Origin: Leptospirales bacterium
GTDB lineage: Bacteria > Spirochaetota > Leptospiria > Leptospirales > Leptospiraceae
Assembly: GCA_013297885.1 (NCBI GenBank)
Contig: JAAFIR010000026.1
Span: forward strand, 1 to 64,000
DNA length: 64,000 nucleotides
Reading direction: 5' to 3'
This document shows positions 25,600-35,360 of the stretch, piece by piece. The notes under the pieces were generated by a model. That model searched no databases. It saw only the letters and a list, made by a program, of their open reading frames with translations, and had not been told where the DNA came from. A program made the position numbers and the translations under genes. Position 1 is the first letter of the stretch. The number at the start of each line of letters is the position of its first letter.

Positions 25600-27861
25600 T
25601 TAGAACATCTTTTTATTTAAGAATTTAAAATATTCCATTTCAAAAGTATTTATCAAAAAAGTATAATATTTTACTAAACTTTGATCATATTTATTCTTTT
25701 CAGCTTGTTCTCTATAGTATTCAGACATTTGACCACGAAGTAATGGAGATTTAAAATCCTCTCTTGCAACAATGACTGAATTTTGTTTCCCTTTTGGAAC
25801 TAGATCATTTGGAATAGCAATAACAACAGCTGTGGTAACTAAAGAATATTCTATCGAAGAGGAAACTTTATTTAAATCAGATTCTTTTTTTAAAATAGGA
25901 ACATTCTTTTTAATTTCATCTAAATTATTTTGAATTTTTGAACGAAGTGAATTTATATCATAGAGCTTATCTTCGATTTTATTGTATTTTTTGGGAAATA
26001 CATATTGATTAGCAACTTTTGAAATTTGAGAAATTTTTTCTTCTAGTTTTTTTGGATCTTCATCTTCTGAGGTTTTATTTAATGGATTTTGAGAAAGAGA
26101 GACTACTGGATTTTGTTTAGTATCTTTATCTAGTTTTTCAGAATCTTTTTTTCTAAAATAAACTCCTACAAAAATTGATATTGCAGCACTAATTAATAAG
26201 CCAACAATAATTGTAGATAAAGAACCATCTGCAAATGCAATGATCAAGAAAAAAGCCATTAAAGCTACAAAAGAAATTGCACTAACAGGTAGATTAAATT
26301 TTCTTTGAAATAACTCTTTTTTTATTCTTTCTCTCTCTGTGCTTTCAATTGTATGAACATCAGAGGAGAGTTTGATTACATGATCGTCTTTTATATTCTG
26401 ATTTAGTTTTGGATTTTTTTGTAGTGATAATTCTTGATTTATTAGTTTCGCAAAAGCTAGTTGCTTTTTATATTCAGGACTAGTAGTTGCTAAGGAAGTT
26501 AGTTTATGAATTACACTTGCCATATAGCTTTGGTCAACAAAATAAACTATTTCTTTTGGATTCTCATCTACAGGAGTATGAAAACCAAAATTTGTAGTAA
26601 GATCTTTTTTTAATCTATCTGCATAAATTTTTTGTTTGTCTTCTTCACGGATTCCAGAAGTCTCTACTTCAGTTAAAAAATGAATTTGTGTTAAAGTAAG
26701 TTCATTTTTGGTATTTTCTGTAATTAAATTTGAAATTGATTTATTTAGTTTGTTGTAAATAGAAGAATACTTTCTATCAATCAAATTATCCATATCACCA
26801 AGAAATTTTTCTAAAAGTTGGATGGATTGTTTTGCTGTATTATTAAAAGATTTACTTAGTTCATTATTAATTTTATCATAAGGAAAAGAACTTACTAAAT
26901 CAATTAATTTTCTTACTTTTTCTCTACTTTGCTTTCTTCCATCTTTTGCCATTTCAACATTTTCTTTTTGAAATTCGTTAATTTTAAAACGAAATTCACT
27001 GAGTTTGGCTTCTTCACAAAGCTTTGGTAAATACATCAAAGCAAATTTTTCTAATCCATCAGTTTGTGCACGGTAGTGAGCAATTATTTCCGGTTGTCGT
27101 TGGTATGTCCCATCTTCTTTTAATTCAATTTCATCAATGATAATATGATATCCTGGTGCTATTTGTTCTAAAGAACCTTTTTCATTTCCATAATCTATAA
27201 AATCATCTACAAAATCTTTTAGTGCAAATCCATTAAAAGGTTTAAATCCCCTTCGAATTAAAATTCCTATTTCTGCTTCTAAGGATCCATTCATTGGATA
27301 AAGCCAATCTGCACCTGATTTATTTTTTTGGAATAAAAAATTTCCTGGGTGATTTTCATCAATTTCTTTTATTCTTTTGGCTCTACTGGATAAAATCATG
27401 TCAAGCATAGGTTTTGAATAATCAAAACAATTTTCACGATAATTTTTTACATTAATCTCATGTGTGTATTGAGGAGAAATCATTGCAATTTTTGAAATTA
27501 CTTTTGCACCATTTTTTATTAGGAATGGATAAAAATATGCCATTCGATCTCTTCCATTATTATCTATATCAGAAATTTGTCTTAAAGCTTGATCAACAGA
27601 TTGTCCTGTTTTAGCTTGTTCACTTAAATTACTATGTTTATGCAAATGATCTGTTAATTTATCAACAGTAATTAATTCAGTTGGATGTAGTGGTTTTGAT
27701 CCAGGTCTATCTTTACCTTTATGTCTCTCTCTAAGCTCATCCATAATCGCACGTGATGTTGCTGTTAGAGAATTCATAGATTGTGGTGTTCTAACCATAA
27801 CAGTTTTATCATTTATTTTGGAAACTGATGGTGCATCCATTGAGCTAGATTTTTCTGACAT
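25600..27861 (-). CDS. Large hypothetical protein with two central-to-C-terminal membrane helices
   Basis: This 753-residue protein has no signal peptide and a long soluble N-terminal region of about 500 residues with mixed helical segments. Two adjacent hydrophobic helices lie at residues about 520-567 (AISFVALMAFFLIIAFA and TIIVGLLISAAISIFVGVY). A Lys/Asp-rich, partly coiled stretch and a C-terminal soluble part end in KYYTFLINTFEMEYFKFL. No catalytic motif or named domain was recognised. It lies upstream of a convergent terminator and next to the anti-sigma/sigma pair, read in the same direction, so it may be co-regulated. Confidence 0.75.
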   Translation of the reverse strand: MSEKSSSMDAPSVSKINDKTVMVRTPQSMNSLTATSRAIMDELRERHKGKDRPGSKPLHPTELITVDKLTDHLHKHSNLSEQAKTGQSVDQALRQISDIDNNGRDRMAYFYPFLIKNGAKVISKIAMISPQYTHEINVKNYRENCFDYSKPMLDMILSSRAKRIKEIDENHPGNFLFQKNKSGADWLYPMNGSLEAEIGILIRRGFKPFNGFALKDFVDDFIDYGNEKGSLEQIAPGYHIIIDEIELKEDGTYQRQPEIIAHYRAQTDGLEKFALMYLPKLCEEAKLSEFRFKINEFQKENVEMAKDGRKQSREKVRKLIDLVSSFPYDKINNELSKSFNNTAKQSIQLLEKFLGDMDNLIDRKYSSIYNKLNKSISNLITENTKNELTLTQIHFLTEVETSGIREEDKQKIYADRLKKDLTTNFGFHTPVDENPKEIVYFVDQSYMASVIHKLTSLATTSPEYKKQLAFAKLINQELSLQKNPKLNQNIKDDHVIKLSSDVHTIESTERERIKKELFQRKFNLPVSAISFVALMAFFLIIAFADGSLSTIIVGLLISAAISIFVGVYFRKKDSEKLDKDTKQNPVVSLSQNPLNKTSEDEDPKKLEEKISQISKVANQYVFPKKYNKIEDKLYDINSLRSKIQNNLDEIKKNVPILKKESDLNKVSSSIEYSLVTTAVVIAIPNDLVPKGKQNSVIVAREDFKSPLLRGQMSEYYREQAEKNKYDQSLVKYYTFLINTFEMEYFKFLNKKMF

Positions 27862-27933
27862 ATCTTTCTATCTTTTTATAAGGATGAGTGAAATCAAGTA
27901 AATAATGCAGGAGTTACCTGCATTATATTGTTA

Positions 27934-28431
27934 TTAATACTCTAAAGAAGAATTTTTCAGAATTGTTCTTATTTCGTTTGCTTGATCAAGTTTTCCTTGA
28001 CTGAAATAATAAGATTCTAAATTTTTTAAAAATTTTACTTTATCGGGGTTTGATTTTAAATCATTGATTAAATCAACTTCCGAACCAGATTTACTGATTT
28101 GTTTTTCGTTTTGATCTGAACTGGTAAAATTGAAAAATACAAATAATACTAATGCTAAGCTAAGAGCTGCTGTAGCAAAAATAGGCAATTTGTAGGATTT
28201 TTTTTCAAAATTAAATTCATTAACTTCGTCAAATTTTTCATTTTCAAGACGATTCATTAACCTTAAATCAAAATCTTTTGAAAGTTGAATACTTTCCAAA
28301 TCTAATTTTCTATATTCTGAAACTGCACGAATAAGTTTAGATTCTAATAAGACATGTTCAGATTCGTCTTCCTTTGAAAAACTATCTATTTTAGTTTTAA
28401 ACCAATTAAGAATTTTGGATTTATGTACCAA
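27934..28431 (-). CDS. Probable membrane anti-sigma factor
   Basis: This 165-residue protein has an N-terminal cytosolic domain of about 80 residues, one transmembrane helix (LPIFATAALSLALVLFVFF) and a short extracytoplasmic tail ending in a TPR-like helix pair (LKNLESYYFSQGKLDQANEIRTIL). The gene overlaps the ECF sigma gene by 11 bp. That topology and coupling are typical of anti-sigma factors that hold an ECF sigma factor at the membrane, but no classic zinc anti-sigma HxxxCxxC motif is present, so the role is inferred from context. Confidence 0.65.
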   Translation of the reverse strand: MVHKSKILNWFKTKIDSFSKEDESEHVLLESKLIRAVSEYRKLDLESIQLSKDFDLRLMNRLENEKFDEVNEFNFEKKSYKLPIFATAALSLALVLFVFFNFTSSDQNEKQISKSGSEVDLINDLKSNPDKVKFLKNLESYYFSQGKLDQANEIRTILKNSSLEY

Positions 28432-28996
28432 TTTTTATTCCTCCTTTTTCATCTTGTATCATCAAATATTTGAGAAGGTCTTTAGCTTTAAATAGACGGC
28501 TTTTGACAGTCCCAACATTACAATTTAATAATGAAGCAATATCGGCATAAGACATTTCTTCAAAATATCTTAGCTCAATTACTTCTTTAAAGATTGGATC
28601 TAACTGATTGATCTTTTTTATTAGATAGCTTGATTCATCTGAAAGTTCTAATTTTTTTTCAAAACCAACACGTTCATCAATAAATTGATTTTCAGATTCT
28701 TCTAAAGGTTTTTCAGCCATTTTCTTTTTTCGAGCCAAAAAATCTTTAGATTTATTTATTACAATTCGATATAACCATGTGTAAACACCTGATTCAGCAC
28801 GAAACTTCATTATTGATTTATACCCGGCAATTACTGCTTCTTGAACAATGTCTTCAGCATCATCATCATCTTTTACCATTGATTTGGCTTTACGAAACAA
28901 GCGCTCCTTAAAAGGTCCAACTAGTTCCATATATGAATATTTATTACCTGCTCGAATTTTTTGTAAAAGTAGTTTCTCTTTCTCTCTTAAAGTCAT
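28421..28996 (-). CDS. ECF-type RNA polymerase sigma factor
   Basis: This 191-residue sigma-70-family factor has region 2 (DDDAEDIVQEAVIAGYKSIMKF ... TWLYRIVINKSKDFLARKKK, residues about 43-95) and region 4 (LDPIFKEVIELRYFEEMSYADIASLLNCNVGTVKSRLFKAKDLL, about 131-175), with the helix-turn-helix intact. No region 3 or extra C-terminal domain is present, as expected for the extracytoplasmic-function group. It is translationally coupled to the putative anti-sigma gene behind it. Confidence 0.94.
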   Translation of the reverse strand: MTLREKEKLLLQKIRAGNKYSYMELVGPFKERLFRKAKSMVKDDDDAEDIVQEAVIAGYKSIMKFRAESGVYTWLYRIVINKSKDFLARKKKMAEKPLEESENQFIDERVGFEKKLELSDESSYLIKKINQLDPIFKEVIELRYFEEMSYADIASLLNCNVGTVKSRLFKAKDLLKYLMIQDEKGGIKIGT

Positions 28997-29499
28997 TGCT
29001 TTTACCTTTTTAAAATAAGTTATAATATTCTCAAGAAGGTTTTTCTGTTTTTAAATTAAAAATTAATATGCGATGTTAAGCAAAATTAATTTCTTTTTAT
29101 GTTTTACGATGAATCTGTTTTGTAGAACTGATTTTTTTTTAATCTGAAAAAATTTTCTGAAATCGATAGAACTTTGAGTTATGAATAGTTATTGAGATTT
29201 TGATGAGTTTTTTTACTCAATAAGATTATTCGAAACAAAACAAGTTTTCCGAAGCAAAAAAAGTGAATCACAAACAGAAAAGTTTCTCAACAAAAGGCAA
29301 TTTTTCCTAACTCAGCAAAATCCCACAATACAAACATATCCTTCCAATTTAAAAAAGTTTTTGATTTTTACTTTTTTTTATGAAAAAAGTCTTCTATTAA
29401 AATTCCAATTCTGCACAACTATTTTGATTTAGTGAGGTACTTAAACAAAAAAAAGGTTTTAGATTATTGAAGTTTAAAAAGCGGATTTTTCATTTACAA
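28997..29499. other. Intergenic sequence between divergent sigma-factor and cstA genes
   Basis: About 500 bp without a supportable gene. It is very AT-rich and should contain the promoter of the sigma-factor operon. No hairpin, riboswitch or repeat stands out before the structured element that begins at 29500. Confidence 0.4.
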
Positions 29500-29684
29500 G
29501 CATTAGAGATTGAACAGGGTCAAAAAATTTTAAAACGAAAAATATAGAAGTAAAATTTTTCAAAACTTAAAATTCTAAAATAAAGAAATTTTTTGACCGA
29601 AGTGAAAGCTCGACTTTAGAGATTTAGTTTTTACTTTTGATTATTTATTAAAATTGATTCACTAAATCTCTAAAGGAATGCCCA
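29500..29684 (+). repeat. Structured dispersed element, copy D
   Basis: The outer helix is changed to GCATT (29500-29504) / AATGC (29678-29682), keeping full pairing. Inner GAG/CTC (AGAGATTGAAC and GAAAGCTCG). Hairpin 1 is closed by GGTCAAAAAATTT and AAATTTTTTGACC. Hairpin 2 is CTTTAGAGATTTAGT with ACTAAATCTCTAAAG. It ends in GCCC as the other copies do. It lies about 55 bp upstream of cstA, in the gap between divergent genes. Confidence 0.82.
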
Positions 29685-29737
29685 AAAAAATAATAAAAAA
29701 TCCTTGTGCCTTTTATTCTTTTTAATTCTTTAAATTT

Positions 29738-31585
29738 ATGATTCCTGCTTTAGTTGTTTTTTCTTGTTTAATTGTTTATTTGCTTGGTTATATTTTTTAT
29801 TCCAAATTTATTTCTGAAAAAATTTTTATGTTAAGAGGAAAAGAATTTATCACACCTGCACATGAATTTAATGATGGTGTCGATTATGTACCAACAAAAC
29901 CATCTGTACTTTTTGGTCATCATTATGCTTCAATAGCAGGACTTGCTCCAATTCTTGGACCTGCGGTAGCAGTGATTTGGGGTTGGCTACCAGCGATGGT
30001 TTGGGTTGTATTTGGAGGAATTTTTATGGGCTGTGTTCATGATTTTTCTGCTCTTGTAGTTTCGATTCGTCATAAAGGAAAATCAGTTGGTCAAGTAGCA
30101 GAAGATATTTTAGGAAAACGAGCAAGGTCATTATTTCATATTGTGATTTTTTTTCTAGTCTCACTTGCGATGGGAGTTTTTGTTTTAGTGATAGCAGGAC
30201 TTTATACTGCTCCTACAAATTCTCCAAAACCAAAAATTGTCGCTGAACAACAAGTAACCGTTAAAGAAGTTAAAGAAGGTCATGATTCTGGAGAATTAAA
30301 AAAACAAGAATCTAAAATAGAACTTCGTTCCAATTTTCCTGAATCAATTGTTCCAACAGTTTCACTAATGATTTTTGCTTTGATAGTTGGATATTTGCAC
30401 TATAAGAAAAATTTTTCATTATCAGTGTTGACAGTCTTAAGTTTTTTTCTAACACTAATCATAATTTATATTTCGATGCAGGATGATTTTATGAATTTTA
30501 TAGGTCTTGCAGATCCTTTAAGGTCACCTTCAACAGATACTTGGAAATTAATTTTATTAACCTATGCTTTTATTGCTTCTGTTACACCTGTTTGGTTATT
30601 ATTACAAAGCAGAGATTATATAAATTCTTTTTTACTGTATTTGGGAATTGGATTAATATACCTTGGATATTTTGTGGGAAGTATAAAAGGAACTTTTCCA
30701 AGTTTTAATGCTGAAGCATTTAGAACTGATGAAATTGGAATGGATATTTTACCATTTGTATTTATCACAATTGCTTGTGGTGCAATTTCTGGTTTTCATG
30801 CACTAGTTAGTTCAGGAACAACTGCAAAACAAATTGATGTTGAAAAAGATGCTAGGCTTATTGGTTATGGTGGTATGATTGGTGAATCATTACTTGGTCT
30901 CACAGCTGTAATTGCTTGCACAATTGGATTTAATTCCTCTGAAGACTGGAATTCCTACTATAAATCTTGGTCTGGATTACAAGGATTAAATGTTCAAGTT
31001 GGAGCATATATTTTTGGAACAAGCCGCTTTCTAAGTGAAATTGGAATTCCAGAAAAGTTGGGACAAGGTTTTATTGCCCTTATTGTAATTAGTTTTGCTT
31101 TAACATCACTTGATTCTGCGACTAGACTTTTGAGATACAATATTGAAGAAATTGTTCATTCGTTTAATTCTGATTTGGCGAATAAACTATTTGCAAATCG
31201 TTATTCTTCTTCAATTTTAGCATGTTGTTCAATTGCATTTTTTGCATTTCTAAAAATAAATGTAAATGGTCAAATGAAACCAGCAGGACTTGCTTTATGG
31301 AAAGTGTTTGGTACTACAAATCAACTTCTTGCAGGTCTTTCACTCCTTGTAAGTTTTATTTATTTATTAAAATCAAAAAAACCAACCCTACCAATTTTAA
31401 TTCCGATGTTGTTTGTTGTATTTGTAACACTATGGGCAATGGTTGGAAATTTTTTCGAGTTTACTTTTTCACAAAACCCAAATTATCTTCTTTCTGCTGT
31501 TGGGGGAATTTTAATTATTATAACTATTTGGTTATTAATTGAAGGAATTATTTGTTATAGAAAAATTAAAAATACAATTTTATAA
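29738..31585 (+). CDS. cstA: CstA family pyruvate/peptide transporter
   Basis: This multi-pass inner-membrane protein of 615 residues belongs to the carbon-starvation CstA family. The N-terminal hallmark is [30 protein letters not shown] (residues about 49-78), followed by [18 protein letters not shown] hydrophilic, Lys/Glu-rich loop of about 40 residues lies near residue 165-200. Later segments include [14 protein letters not shown] and the C-terminal [13 protein letters not shown]. coli CstA and BtsT import pyruvate, and peptide transport has also been proposed. It stands alone, downstream of structured element D. Confidence 0.93.
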   Translation: MIPALVVFSCLIVYLLGYIFYSKFISEKIFMLRGKEFITPAHEFNDGVDYVPTKPSVLFGHHYASIAGLAPILGPAVAVIWGWLPAMVWVVFGGIFMGCVHDFSALVVSIRHKGKSVGQVAEDILGKRARSLFHIVIFFLVSLAMGVFVLVIAGLYTAPTNSPKPKIVAEQQVTVKEVKEGHDSGELKKQESKIELRSNFPESIVPTVSLMIFALIVGYLHYKKNFSLSVLTVLSFFLTLIIIYISMQDDFMNFIGLADPLRSPSTDTWKLILLTYAFIASVTPVWLLLQSRDYINSFLLYLGIGLIYLGYFVGSIKGTFPSFNAEAFRTDEIGMDILPFVFITIACGAISGFHALVSSGTTAKQIDVEKDARLIGYGGMIGESLLGLTAVIACTIGFNSSEDWNSYYKSWSGLQGLNVQVGAYIFGTSRFLSEIGIPEKLGQGFIALIVISFALTSLDSATRLLRYNIEEIVHSFNSDLANKLFANRYSSSILACCSIAFFAFLKINVNGQMKPAGLALWKVFGTTNQLLAGLSLLVSFIYLLKSKKPTLPILIPMLFVVFVTLWAMVGNFFEFTFSQNPNYLLSAVGGILIIITIWLLIEGIICYRKIKNTIL

Positions 31586-31654
31586 CTGCGTTGTTATGGA
31601 GAGATAGAATTTTACCCAATTATTTAATATTTTGAATTGAAGATAAAATTTGAT

Positions 31655-31984
31655 TTATTTGTTAATTTGTATTAAATTTTCTAAATTGAAATGTTTGAGA
31701 TAATATTCAAAAATTTCGTTTGGGTAAAATGCTGCTAAGTTTCGATTTTCTTCTTTTAAATCTTTTGCAAAATTTAATAATAAGAATTGAAACTCTAAAG
31801 GAATTCTTTTTAATTTATCCAAAAAAATTCCAACATTTAATTTTGTTCCAACCAGAATTACCTCAAAAACACCTTTGGCTTCAACCAAAATTTCTTTGTC
31901 AAATTCTTCAAAAAGGCATTGTATTTTTAACAAACCATCTGAATCTTGTTGTAAATAAAAATATTGAAATTTTTTAGTTTCCAT
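31655..31984 (-). CDS. Small hypothetical protein divergent from epmA
   Basis: This roughly 109-residue cytosolic protein starts at METKKFQYFYLQQD. A GTG frame reaches 31996. It has an alternating beta pattern (ILVEAKGVFEVILVGTKLNVGIF) and a C-terminal helix-rich part (ENRNLAAFYPNEIFEYYLKHF). No motif recognised. Its ATG (31984-31982) overlaps the ATG of epmA on the other strand (31983-31985), so each gene's promoter must lie within the other gene, or one of the starts is wrong. Confidence 0.6.
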   Translation of the reverse strand: METKKFQYFYLQQDSDGLLKIQCLFEEFDKEILVEAKGVFEVILVGTKLNVGIFLDKLKRIPLEFQFLLLNFAKDLKEENRNLAAFYPNEIFEYYLKHFNLENLIQINK

Positions 31985-32918
31985 GAATAATCTCACTTTA
32001 GAAATTCTACAATCTCGCTCCCTATTTTTAAAATCAATCCGTTCTTTTTTTGAAACTAAAAATTTTTTGGAAATAGATACACCTTGTTTAAATGAAATTG
32101 CTGGGATGGAACCTTATCTGGATCCAATGAGAGTTTCTTCTCCTCATAAAATTCAAGAAGGATATTTAATCACTTCCCCCGAATATAGTTTAAAAAAAGT
32201 TTTATCTAAAGGAGTGGAAGCTTGTTATGAAATATCTCATTGTTTTCGTTCTGGAGAAAAAGGTGGACTTCATTCTCCAGAATTTTTGATGTTAGAGTTT
32301 TATAAAACTGGAATAGATGAAATGGAATTAATGGAAATTTGTATTGAACTGCTTTTTTTTCTACAAAAAAATTTTTTTAATTTTGGTTTTTCTAATTACA
32401 AAAAAATATCCATGAAAGATTTATTTTACACTCAAACAGGATATTCGTATTCTAGAGAAGATTTATTAAAAATTTTAGAAAAAGAATTTTCTATTAAAAA
32501 TTATAAAGATTATCGTTATGAAGATTTGTTTTTTTTAGTTTTTTTAAATTTTATAGAACCAAATTTTAAAAAAGAATTTTTATTTATTTATGATTATCCA
32601 AGAGAACTTTCTTCCTTAGCAAGAATTGAAAATGGAGTTTCCAAAAGATTCGAATTATATTTTGGAAGAGTTGAATTAGGAAATGCTTTTTTTGAATTAA
32701 ATGATTCTATTGAACAAAAAAAACGATTTTTAGAAGAACAAGCTTTGAGAAGAAATTTGAATAAAGAAATTTTTGAAATTGATACAAGTTTTTTAGAATC
32801 AGTTTCTAAACTTCCTAAATGTTCTGGAATTGCAATTGGTCTAGATAGATTGCTTATGGTAATTCTTGGAAAAAGCTCTTTAAGTGCAATTAGTCCATAT
32901 TTTCAAATTGAAGAATAA
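31983..32918 (+). CDS. epmA: Elongation factor P beta-lysine ligase (EpmA/PoxA/GenX)
   Basis: This 311-residue protein is a stand-alone class II lysyl-tRNA-synthetase-like core without the anticodon-binding domain. Motif 2 region reads CYEISHCFRSGEKGGLHSPEFLMLEFYKTG and motif 3 GIAIGLDRLLMVILG. EpmA attaches (R)-beta-lysine to a conserved Lys of elongation factor P, which relieves stalling at polyproline. No efp or epmB gene is in the window. Length and lack of an N-terminal OB-fold exclude LysS itself. Confidence 0.93.
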   Translation: MNNLTLEILQSRSLFLKSIRSFFETKNFLEIDTPCLNEIAGMEPYLDPMRVSSPHKIQEGYLITSPEYSLKKVLSKGVEACYEISHCFRSGEKGGLHSPEFLMLEFYKTGIDEMELMEICIELLFFLQKNFFNFGFSNYKKISMKDLFYTQTGYSYSREDLLKILEKEFSIKNYKDYRYEDLFFLVFLNFIEPNFKKEFLFIYDYPRELSSLARIENGVSKRFELYFGRVELGNAFFELNDSIEQKKRFLEEQALRRNLNKEIFEIDTSFLESVSKLPKCSGIAIGLDRLLMVILGKSSLSAISPYFQIEE

Positions 32919-32932
32919 TTTTTCCCAATTCA

Positions 32933-33061
32933 GGCGAAAACGATTGAAGTGGTATCAAAAAATTGTATATACAATTTTTTGATAGTAACTGAAAGCGTGA
33001 CGGCTTACTATCGTTTGAGAATAGTATCGCTAAACAATAGTATTTAGTAAGCCGATTCGCC
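32933..33061 (+). repeat. Structured dispersed element, copy E
   Basis: Outer helix GGCGAA (32933-32938) / TTCGCC (33056-33061). The inner triplet is ACG (AAACGATTGAAG) pairing with CGT (GAAAGCGTG). Hairpin 1 is a perfect TATCAAAAAATTGTAT-type inverted repeat. Hairpin 2 is closed by CGGCTTACTA and TAGTAAGCCG. It lies 15 bp after epmA, between convergent genes. Confidence 0.82.
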
Positions 33062-33145
33062 CCCACCTCACCCAATTTTTTATTAGTCGTTTAATTAGAA
33101 ACTTAATCTCCCTCTCCATTTTTAACAAAACTGAGAGGGAACTTA
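33062..33145. repeat. Degenerate CACCCAATTTT...CCCTCTC/GAGAGGG repeat
   Basis: CCTCACCCAATTTT followed by CCCTCTC (33110-33116) facing GAGAGGG (33133-33139) and GAACTTAATTTT. It has the same order of words as the two better preserved repeats at 56334 and 59856. The hairpin followed by T-rich sequence could also serve as a terminator for the convergent genes. Confidence 0.45.
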
Positions 33146-33168
33146 ATTTTAATTTTTGAACAACCTGG

Positions 33169-35250
33169 TTAGTACTCGATATTCAACTCTTTAATTCTTT
33201 TATCTAAAGTGTTTCTGTTGATGCCTAAAAATTTTGCAACACGGGTTTTAGTATAACGAAATTTTTTCAGGGCATATTGAATGAGTTTTGATTCGACTTC
33301 CCCTACCACAATTTCTAAAGCTTTACCATCAATGCTATCTAAATTATTAAATGAAATTAAATTTGAAGGTGAATCATCAAAATTTTCAGCAATATCTTTA
33401 ACTGTATTTACACCGAGCTTTTCAGTAATTTCAGAAAAATCAGTTTCATCAAGAGTAATGTTTTGGGTTAGCACAACAGCTCTTTCAATAATATTTTCTA
33501 GTTCACGAACATTACCAGGCCAAGTATAAGTGCAAAGAATTTTTTGAACTCCACGTGTGAATGCTTTTATATTTTTATCGTTTTCTTTAGAATATTTTTC
33601 AATAAAATGAAGTGCAAGAAGCGGTATGTCATCAGTTCTATCTCTAAGTGCTGGAGTGTGAACGTTAACAACATTAAGTCGGTAATATAAATCTGCTCTG
33701 AATTTTTTTTCAGCGATTTGTTCTTCTAAATTTGAATTAGTGGCTGCAAGAATTCTAATGTTGATTTTTTTTACTTTGGTTGAGCCAACTGCTTCAATTT
33801 CTCTTTCTTGTAATACTCTGAGAAGTTTAGATTGTAAATTCAAATCCATTTCACCTATTTCATCTAAAAAAATAGTTCCATTATCTGCTAGTTCAAATTT
33901 ACCTTTTTTATCTGCAATTGCTCCAGTAAATGAACCTTTTGTGTGACCAAATAATTCACTTTCTAAAAGACTTTCTGGAATTGCAGCACAATTAATTTTT
34001 ATAAATGGTTTACTTGCTCGATTAGAATTGTAATGAATTGCTGATGCTATCATTTCTTTTCCAGTTCCTGATTCACCAGTAATTAATACTGAAGCTTTTG
34101 AATCGGAAACCAATTTTATTTTTTCAAACAATTTTTCCATTGCACGAGAACGACCTATTATAGAACCAAATTTGTATTTATCTTGGAGTTCTCTTTTTAA
34201 AGAAATATTTTCGAGTGAAATTTGGCTTTTTGCATCATCAACAAATTCATGAATTTTAATTGCTTGTGAAATAAAAGAAGCTACAACTTGTAAAAAATCT
34301 AAATAAGTTTTAGTATCAGAATTTTTTTGGTGTACTAAAAATACTGATAACACTCCCATAACTTGTCCATCAGAAATAATAGGGGTAGAAAGAAGACTAA
34401 TATTTTTTGGATCATTTTTAAAATGTTTTAAATATCCAACTCTATTTAAAAATAATGGATCATCTGCTACTGAATGAATATAAGTTTGTTCACCAGCATC
34501 ATAAACTTTACCAATGATACCTTCTCCAAGTTGGTAAATCCCTTTTTCAATTTCTTCATTACTAATTCCAATTGCAGCTACTAATTTTAAATTTTGATTT
34601 ACAGTGTCATATAAAACTAAACTGCCCTTTTCAAGTTTTAAATTTTTTTCAATCAGTTCCATAATTGATTGAAATACTTCTTCCATATCAAGAGAAGAAG
34701 TAACTTTGTTTGCAATTTCAATTAGAACCTGCTGGATTTTATTTTTTTGTTCCAAGTTTCTAAAAGTTTGTAAATTTTTAAATATTAATGCAGCTTGATT
34801 TGCTAGAATTGAAACTGTTTTTAAATGTTCTTCTGTAAAAGTATTCATTCGATTTGAATCGAGTGAAATTACACCTATCACTACATCTTCCACAATCATG
34901 GGTACTGCCATTTCTGATTGAATTTCTTTTTTTATAGAAATATAATCTGAATTTTTTGAAACATCATTTACAATTAACCCTCTTGCTTCTGAAGCAACTA
35001 ATCCAGTAATACCTTGACCAATTTTTAATTTAACATCTTTTTTAATTTGTGGATTATGACCTCGATAAGTCACAATATCCAAAATTGAATCTTTATTATT
35101 TAAAAGCATTAATGAACCAGACTCAACTGAACAGAATTTAATAGAATGATCTAGAATCATTTCTAGAACTTGATCTGGGTCAAGAGTTGAGTTCATGGCT
35201 GTCATGATCTCTGAAATTGTTAAAAATGGATTTAGTGATTTATTAGACAT
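33169..35250 (-). CDS. Sigma-54-dependent activator with two GAF domains
   Basis: This 693-residue regulator has GAF domains at about 20-160 and 180-330, an AAA+ sigma-54 interaction domain with Walker A GESGTGKE (392-399), the sigma-54 contact loop GSFTGA (439-444; usually GAFTGA), Walker B-type [13 protein letters not shown] and the arginine-finger region, and a C-terminal Fis-type helix-turn-helix ([21 protein letters not shown]). No receiver domain is present, so the signal should be a small ligand or redox state sensed by the GAF domains. Divergent from the SpoIIE-phosphatase gene, which may share its signalling pathway. Targets unknown. Confidence 0.95.
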   Translation of the reverse strand: MSNKSLNPFLTISEIMTAMNSTLDPDQVLEMILDHSIKFCSVESGSLMLLNNKDSILDIVTYRGHNPQIKKDVKLKIGQGITGLVASEARGLIVNDVSKNSDYISIKKEIQSEMAVPMIVEDVVIGVISLDSNRMNTFTEEHLKTVSILANQAALIFKNLQTFRNLEQKNKIQQVLIEIANKVTSSLDMEEVFQSIMELIEKNLKLEKGSLVLYDTVNQNLKLVAAIGISNEEIEKGIYQLGEGIIGKVYDAGEQTYIHSVADDPLFLNRVGYLKHFKNDPKNISLLSTPIISDGQVMGVLSVFLVHQKNSDTKTYLDFLQVVASFISQAIKIHEFVDDAKSQISLENISLKRELQDKYKFGSIIGRSRAMEKLFEKIKLVSDSKASVLITGESGTGKEMIASAIHYNSNRASKPFIKINCAAIPESLLESELFGHTKGSFTGAIADKKGKFELADNGTIFLDEIGEMDLNLQSKLLRVLQEREIEAVGSTKVKKINIRILAATNSNLEEQIAEKKFRADLYYRLNVVNVHTPALRDRTDDIPLLALHFIEKYSKENDKNIKAFTRGVQKILCTYTWPGNVRELENIIERAVVLTQNITLDETDFSEITEKLGVNTVKDIAENFDDSPSNLISFNNLDSIDGKALEIVVGEVESKLIQYALKKFRYTKTRVAKFLGINRNTLDKRIKELNIEY

Positions 35251-35360
35251 ACTGAATATACTTAAATCAATATGCTTAGATTATGGTCAAGTTATTTTGT
35301 TTTATTCTTATTATCTAAAAGGCTTGTAAAAGTAATCTTAGTAAGAAAATTGAAAATAGA

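Noticed and set aside
25600-27861. Assignment of the 753-residue protein to a transport or signalling family
   Set aside because: Two membrane helices and charged regions alone do not identify a family, and no catalytic motif was found.
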